Translations under genes and position numbers: made by a program
Origin: Nitrososphaeria archaeon
GTDB taxonomy: Archaea > Thermoproteota > Nitrososphaeria > Nitrososphaerales > JANXEG01
Direction: 5' to 3'
NCBI GenBank assembly: GCA_029775915.1
Contig: JARVKA010000003.1
Coordinates: 1 to 64,000 of the forward strand
Length of the DNA stretch: 64,000 nt
The notes under the pieces: model-generated
What the model was told of the DNA's origin: nothing
Databases searched by the model: none
What the model saw: the letters and a program-made list of their open reading frames with translations, nothing else
Shown: positions 58,585 through 64,000 of the stretch, piece after piece
How positions within the stretch are numbered: the stretch's first letter is position 1
Layout: every line of letters begins with the position of its first letter

Positions 58585-60045
58585 ATGATTGAATATTTAC
58601 TAATCTTAGCCTTATTATTACCTTTAATTTGCTCACCACTTCCGTATTTATTAGGGGGTAAGAAAGGAGGCTTATTATCATTTTTAATTCTACTTATCTC
58701 AACACTATCAATAGGTTATTTACTCATTCAATATTATTTAAACCCGAATAGAGAGCCTTTTATAGTTTGGTATAATTGGGCTCCAGACTTAGGGCTTACA
58801 TTTGGGCTTAATGGTGATGGACTCGGTTTATTCATGAGTTTCACAATTGCAATATTAGCATTAGCATTATCGCTTTATTCTATTGAATACATGGAGCATG
58901 AAGAGGATGTGGGAAGTTATTTCACACTTTACTTACTTTACTCATCAGGTATGATTGGTTGTGTACTCGCTAGTGATCTTATTGAATTTTACCTATTCTT
59001 TGAACTTATGCTTATACCATCATGGGCTTTGATAAATCAATGGGGTACTGGATTAAGGGAAAAGGTTGCTTTTAAATACTTTATATATACTCATGTAGGA
59101 GCTTTATCATTACTTATTGGTATATTAGCTACGGGTATGCTTTATGGCACTTTTGATCTTTTTAGGATTCAAATTTTATTGAGTAAACAATTTAAACCTG
59201 ATATAATAATAAGTCAAATCGCAGCTATTTTAATGCTCATAGGTTTGATGGTTAAGCTAGCTATATTTCCATTCCATACTTGGCTTCCAGATGCTCATGC
59301 TGAAGCTCCTACACCAATTAGCGCTTTACTATCACCAGCTATGATAGGTATTGGTGGTTATGGTATATTGAGATTTGTGTATGGTAGTTATCCACACATC
59401 ATCACAAACTTCTCATCAATATTGATTTTTCAATCTTTATTTACAATGATTTATGGTGGATTAATGGCTTTAAAGCAAAATGATTTGAAAAGATTACTCG
59501 CATATTCGAGTATTAGTCAAATGGGTTATATTTTATTCGGTATAGCTGCAAACTCACCTTTGGCTATTGTTGGCTCTATGTTGCATTACTTTAGCCATGC
59601 TACTTGTAAAGCGATGCTCTTCATGGTATCTGGTATCTTTATGCATCAAATAAATGTGAGAGATATTGATAAATTAGGCAGCCTTGCATCAAAAATGCCT
59701 TATACCGCTATAGCGATGATTATTGGCTTTCTTGGTATCGCTGGAACACCACCATTTAATGGATTCCAAAGTGAATGGATGATATTTTCAGGAGCTTTAA
59801 TTTATGGTTCTTTAGATAAGCAAAGTATAATCGTTGGATTAGCTTTATTATCTACAGCGCTTACTGCATCTTATGGACTTTGGACTGTAAAGAGAGTTCT
59901 TTTTGGATCAAAATATTTAAATCTTGATATTAAAGAAGCGGATATGCTTATGATAGCACCATTAATTTTACTCATTTTATTAACAACAGTTATAGGCATA
60001 TATCCACAACCTCTTATAACCCCTATAAATTCAATAATTTCTTAA
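58585..60045 (+). CDS. NuoM-like proton-translocating subunit
   Basis: FYLFFELMLIPSWALINQWG, FPFHTWLPDAHAEAPTPISALLSPAMIGIGGYGILRF. Confidence 0.9.
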   Translation: MIEYLLILALLLPLICSPLPYLLGGKKGGLLSFLILLISTLSIGYLLIQYYLNPNREPFIVWYNWAPDLGLTFGLNGDGLGLFMSFTIAILALALSLYSIEYMEHEEDVGSYFTLYLLYSSGMIGCVLASDLIEFYLFFELMLIPSWALINQWGTGLREKVAFKYFIYTHVGALSLLIGILATGMLYGTFDLFRIQILLSKQFKPDIIISQIAAILMLIGLMVKLAIFPFHTWLPDAHAEAPTPISALLSPAMIGIGGYGILRFVYGSYPHIITNFSSILIFQSLFTMIYGGLMALKQNDLKRLLAYSSISQMGYILFGIAANSPLAIVGSMLHYFSHATCKAMLFMVSGIFMHQINVRDIDKLGSLASKMPYTAIAMIIGFLGIAGTPPFNGFQSEWMIFSGALIYGSLDKQSIIVGLALLSTALTASYGLWTVKRVLFGSKYLNLDIKEADMLMIAPLILLILLTTVIGIYPQPLITPINSIIS

Positions 60046-60148
60046 TATTATCAATATTGAATAGAGTGGTAATATTCTCAAGTAGTTTTATATTCTCATT
60101 TTATAAAAACATTAAACTTAAATTCGTATTAAATCTTAAGTTTTTAGA

Positions 60149-61042
60149 ATGTGCCCATTACCAAAAGCATTTGAATATTTTGCTCCTGAGAATATTAATG
60201 AAGCTTTAGATTTATTAAATCGATTTAAAGATAAAGCGAAAATACTTGCTGGTGGTCAAAGCCTCATACCTTTAATGAAATATCGATTATTAAGTCCTGA
60301 ATACGTAATCGATCTTCGTAAACTTAAGGATTTAATATTCATAAAAGAGAAGGATCAAAATCGCATATCCATTGGTGCTTTAACAACCTATATTATGATA
60401 GAGTTTTCTCCATTAATTGAGCAAAAATGCCCTTTACTTAAAGAAGTAACAAATTCACTTAGTGATTTACAAGTTAAAAATAGAGGAACGATTGGTGGGA
60501 GTATTTGTCATGCAGATCCTGCTGCTCATTACCCGCCTGCAATGTTAGCATTAAATGCCCAATTTAAATTAATGAGTAAAGAAAATGGTGAAAGAATTGT
60601 TAATGCAGAAGATTTTTTTATCGATGCTTATACAACATTGATTAAACCTGATGAGATATTAACCGAGATTGAAATAGATGCTTTTCAAAATGATTTTGGT
60701 TGGGGATTTGAATACTTGAATTATGGAGGTGCGGGTTATCCAATAGTAATCGCAATTACCATTTTGAAAATGAGGAATGATGTATGTGAGGATGTGAGAA
60801 TAGCTCTTGGAGGGGTAAGTTTAACCCCTATTAGAGCAAAAATAATTGAGAGTTCTTTAAAAGGTGAAAAGTTAAACTCAGAGATTATCGATAAAATAAT
60901 TTTTGAAAAAATGGAGGAAATGAGGATTAATCCACCTTCAGATATTCATGCATCATCCGAATATAGAAAGGAAATGGCAAAAGTTTTAACAAGAAGAGCT
61001 ATTAAAAAAGCGTTAAAAAGATTAAAAGGTGATGGGGTTTGA
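60149..61042 (+). CDS. Molybdenum hydroxylase FAD-binding subunit
   Basis: [46 protein letters not shown]. Confidence 0.92.
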   Translation: MCPLPKAFEYFAPENINEALDLLNRFKDKAKILAGGQSLIPLMKYRLLSPEYVIDLRKLKDLIFIKEKDQNRISIGALTTYIMIEFSPLIEQKCPLLKEVTNSLSDLQVKNRGTIGGSICHADPAAHYPPAMLALNAQFKLMSKENGERIVNAEDFFIDAYTTLIKPDEILTEIEIDAFQNDFGWGFEYLNYGGAGYPIVIAITILKMRNDVCEDVRIALGGVSLTPIRAKIIESSLKGEKLNSEIIDKIIFEKMEEMRINPPSDIHASSEYRKEMAKVLTRRAIKKALKRLKGDGV

Positions 61043-61515
61043 GTAAAAAAGTTTCTATCACTGTGAAGGTGAATGGAGAAGTTTTTAAAGCTGATGTAGA
61101 GTCGAGAATGTTGCTTATAGATTTTTTAAGAGATGTTTTAGGATTAACTGGTACAAAAAAAGGTTGTGATGAAGGAAAGTGTGGCGCATGTACAATCTTA
61201 TTCAATGGTTCAGCTGTAAAGTCTTGTTTAATGTTTGCTGTTCAAGCAGATGGTAGTGAGATAATAACTATTGAAGGATTGAGTAAAGAAGGAAAACTTC
61301 ATCCACTTCAAGAAGAATTTATGAAGAATATTGCGATACAATGTGGTTATTGTACAGCAGGTATGATAATGGTTGCTTATAACTTACTCAAGCTTTATCC
61401 TAAAATTAACGAGGATGAAATAAGAAAAGGGATTTCGGGAAATTTGTGTAGATGTACTGGATACGTTAATATTGTAAAAGCGATTCTATCTGCAGCTCAT
61501 AGGTGTGAGAAATGA
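61039..61515 (+). CDS. Molybdenum hydroxylase [2Fe-2S] subunit
   Basis: [41 protein letters not shown]. Confidence 0.95.
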   Translation: MSKKVSITVKVNGEVFKADVESRMLLIDFLRDVLGLTGTKKGCDEGKCGACTILFNGSAVKSCLMFAVQADGSEIITIEGLSKEGKLHPLQEEFMKNIAIQCGYCTAGMIMVAYNLLKLYPKINEDEIRKGISGNLCRCTGYVNIVKAILSAAHRCEK

Positions 61516-63887
61516 GTAATAAAATTGAGGATTGGAGAAAGAGAGAGAGGGATTATCCCATAGTAACTGGGAAGGCTTTATACACCAATGATATAAATTT
61601 GCCGAATATGCTATATTGCACTATTCTTGGGAGTAATTATGCTCATGCGAGAATAAAGAGTATAAATGTGAATAAGGCGCTTGAAATTCCAGGCGTAATA
61701 AATATTATTACTGGAGCTGAACTAATGGATAAAATCAATCCATTACCTACAAATTCTGATTATAGCAAATTAGGTTGGCATTGGAGAATTCCTAAAGTTT
61801 ATCCATTAGCCATTGATAAAGTCCGTTTTGTGGGTGAGCCTATTGCAGCTATCGTTGCTACTAATAGCTATATTGCTGAAGACGCTTTAGAGATGATCGA
61901 TGTAGAGTATGAACCATTACCCGTAGTTGTAAATCCTGAGAAAGCCATGGAGAAAGATGCTCCACTTTTATATGAGGAATGGGGTGATAATATTCAAGCT
62001 TACATAAAATTCATACATGGTGATATTGAAAAATCTTTCTCGAAAGCTGATAAGGTTTTAAGAGTTCAACTTAAAGAGCAAAGATATTCAGGCTTTCCCA
62101 TAGAGCCTAGATGTTGTGTAGCAGATTATGATGAGAGAAGGAATGAATTAAGAGTTTGGTTACCAAATCAAACACCTTATCAATCAAGAAGGTATATAGC
62201 CAGTGTTTTAAATATGCCTGAATCTCACGTTAAAGTAATCGTTCCAAATGTTGGAGGAGGGTTTGGGAATAGAATCGTTCCTTATAAAGAGGTTATCCCT
62301 TGTATTTTATCTTTAATTTTAAAAAAGCCAATAAAGTGGTTTGAGAGTAGAAGAGAGAATTTTCTCTCACAAACACATCAAAGAGATTTAAAATGGGATG
62401 TTGAGGCTGCTTTTAAGAATGATGGGAGAATACTTTCAATAAGAGGGAGGTTTATAATGGATTATGGTGTTGAGGGGACTAATAGAGATGCTGGTTCACC
62501 AGCTATTGTACCTGCGGTAAGATCTATACCTAGCGCATATAAATTGGAAGCGATTCAAATAGATGCTTATGGAGTGGTAACGAATAAAGCACCATACGGT
62601 GCTTACAGAGGTTATGGAAAGGATAAAGGAAATAGATTAATAGAAAGAGTTTTGAATATTGCTGCAAGAGAGTTTAACCTTTCACCAGAGGAGATTAGAT
62701 TTAAGAATTTTATTCAACCAAATGAATTCCCATACCGCCAAATTACTGGTTATTTGTATGATAGTGGGAATTATCCTAAAGTATTAAAAAGAGCGCTTCA
62801 ACTCTTGAATATTGAATATTGGAGGGAGCAACAAAGATTACTCAGAGAAAGAAATAGGTATATTGGTATAGGTTTAGCATTTATGGTTGAGCCAGCTGGT
62901 GCCTCAATACCCTACAGTATATTCACAGGTATAGAGAGCGCTAAAGTATCTTTATTTACAGATGGTAGCATTCACGTATATTCTAATACAATCGATATAG
63001 GCCAACATTCAAAAGTAGCTATTGTATCGGTTGTAGCTGAAAATCTCGGTGTGAAACCTGAGGATATTAAAGTAATTATGGGTGATAGTGATATCGTTGG
63101 ATTGGGTCCATGGTCTAGTAGAGGGGTTATTTATGGAATAAGTGCAGTAGTTAAAGCGACTAAAGCTTTGAAATTAAAAATCCTTAAAGTTGCAGCCAAA
63201 ATCCTTAATGAAAACTTTGAAAATCTTTACATAAAGGATGGGGTTATTTATTCTAAATCAAATTCAGAGAAACAAATATCAATAAGGGATTTAGCAAATC
63301 GTGTTTACTTCTTTCCAGGCCCCCAAATGACACTTACCCAAGATATGCTTGAGAAAGGTGAGACAACGTTAGAAGCAATAGCATCGTGGTTCAGCCCGAC
63401 AACAATTAAAGAGTTAAGCTCTGTATATACAACTTTTTGTTGCGGTGCTGATGCAGCGGTAATTGAGGTTGATTTAGAAACGGGTAAGGTTAAAGTGTTA
63501 AAGTATGTAGCAGTTCATGATGTAGGAAAGATAATCGATCTCGCTTCAGTAGAAGCTCAAGTGCAAGGAGGAATTGCTCAAGGTATTGGAGGAGTACTTT
63601 TTGAAGAGTTAATTTATAATGAGGATGGGCAATTATTAACAACAACATTCACAGATTATTTAATGCCTACCGCTATAGATATACCTGAGATTGAAATTGA
63701 TCATATTGAAACTCCATCACCAGTAACTGAAACAGGTGCAAAAGGTATGGGTGAAGGACCGATTATTATCCCACCAGAGGTTATAATAAGTGCGGTTGAG
63801 GATGCACTCGCCCCATTTAAAGTGAGAATAAGTGAGACGCCATTAAAGCCTGAGAGGATTTGGAGATTATTGAAATGTGTAACTTAA
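61512..63887 (+). CDS. Molybdopterin-binding large subunit, xanthine dehydrogenase family
   Basis: [40 protein letters not shown]; lacks the form I CODH AYRCSFR motif. Confidence 0.9.
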   Translation: MSNKIEDWRKRERDYPIVTGKALYTNDINLPNMLYCTILGSNYAHARIKSINVNKALEIPGVINIITGAELMDKINPLPTNSDYSKLGWHWRIPKVYPLAIDKVRFVGEPIAAIVATNSYIAEDALEMIDVEYEPLPVVVNPEKAMEKDAPLLYEEWGDNIQAYIKFIHGDIEKSFSKADKVLRVQLKEQRYSGFPIEPRCCVADYDERRNELRVWLPNQTPYQSRRYIASVLNMPESHVKVIVPNVGGGFGNRIVPYKEVIPCILSLILKKPIKWFESRRENFLSQTHQRDLKWDVEAAFKNDGRILSIRGRFIMDYGVEGTNRDAGSPAIVPAVRSIPSAYKLEAIQIDAYGVVTNKAPYGAYRGYGKDKGNRLIERVLNIAAREFNLSPEEIRFKNFIQPNEFPYRQITGYLYDSGNYPKVLKRALQLLNIEYWREQQRLLRERNRYIGIGLAFMVEPAGASIPYSIFTGIESAKVSLFTDGSIHVYSNTIDIGQHSKVAIVSVVAENLGVKPEDIKVIMGDSDIVGLGPWSSRGVIYGISAVVKATKALKLKILKVAAKILNENFENLYIKDGVIYSKSNSEKQISIRDLANRVYFFPGPQMTLTQDMLEKGETTLEAIASWFSPTTIKELSSVYTTFCCGADAAVIEVDLETGKVKVLKYVAVHDVGKIIDLASVEAQVQGGIAQGIGGVLFEELIYNEDGQLLTTTFTDYLMPTAIDIPEIEIDHIETPSPVTETGAKGMGEGPIIIPPEVIISAVEDALAPFKVRISETPLKPERIWRLLKCVT

Positions 63888-64000
63888 TTCTCTAAAAAAA
63901 TCAAAGAGTAATTTCTTAATGATAAAAGCTAACACTATAGCAAAAAAGCTAATATTATGAATCCTTAATTCTAAAGATTTGGCAATATTAACGATTTTTG

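Noticed and set aside
52574-60045. Complete complex I or membrane-bound hydrogenase operon
   Set aside because: No NuoB/C/D/I or NiFe catalytic subunits are present in the window.
61512-63887. Aerobic CO dehydrogenase large subunit
   Set aside because: Motif is GAYRGYG rather than AYRCSFR, so a CODH form I assignment is unsupported.
1-64000. tRNA or rRNA genes
   Set aside because: No TPsiC-arm-like or rRNA-like segments noticed in intergenic gaps by eye; tRNAscan-SE would be needed to be sure.

Overview
This AT-rich window is archaeal chromosome, probably from the TACK/Thermoproteota side; that placement is inferred from gene content only. Most of it is dense, conserved housekeeping sequence. 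From left to right it contains: sulfur and DNA-repair genes, tRNA endonuclease, ATP-dependent DNA ligase, S25e, Rpo6, Alba and a DAP-decarboxylase homologue; a two-gene S-layer lattice plus anchor locus; a repeat-rich accessory stretch at about 13.5-17.2 kb; the exosome superoperon (SBDS-Rrp4-Rrp41-Rrp42-L37Ae-Pcc1-prefoldin-DHH); an ECF transporter core; a large amino-group-carrier (LysW) lysine/arginine cluster with two LysW genes and two LysX/ArgX-type ligases; and proteasome alpha. A short decayed island at about 38.5-42.2 kb holds a start-frameshifted ATPase with an upstream 22-bp palindrome and a degenerate IS607 tnpA/tnpB element. The right third carries radical SAM/PyrC, a Liv ABC transporter fused in synteny to a corrinoid protein and a UroD-type methyltransferase, an Mrp/Mbh-like antiporter module with extra NuoL- and NuoM-like subunits, and a molybdenum hydroxylase. 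I saw no rRNA, tRNA or CRISPR array. The best candidates for something undescribed are the ABC-corrinoid-UroD cluster, the hydrogenase-less hybrid antiporter, the duplicated LysW carriers, and the S-layer pair with DPDxNxD repeats. All family calls come from reading motifs; no searches were run.
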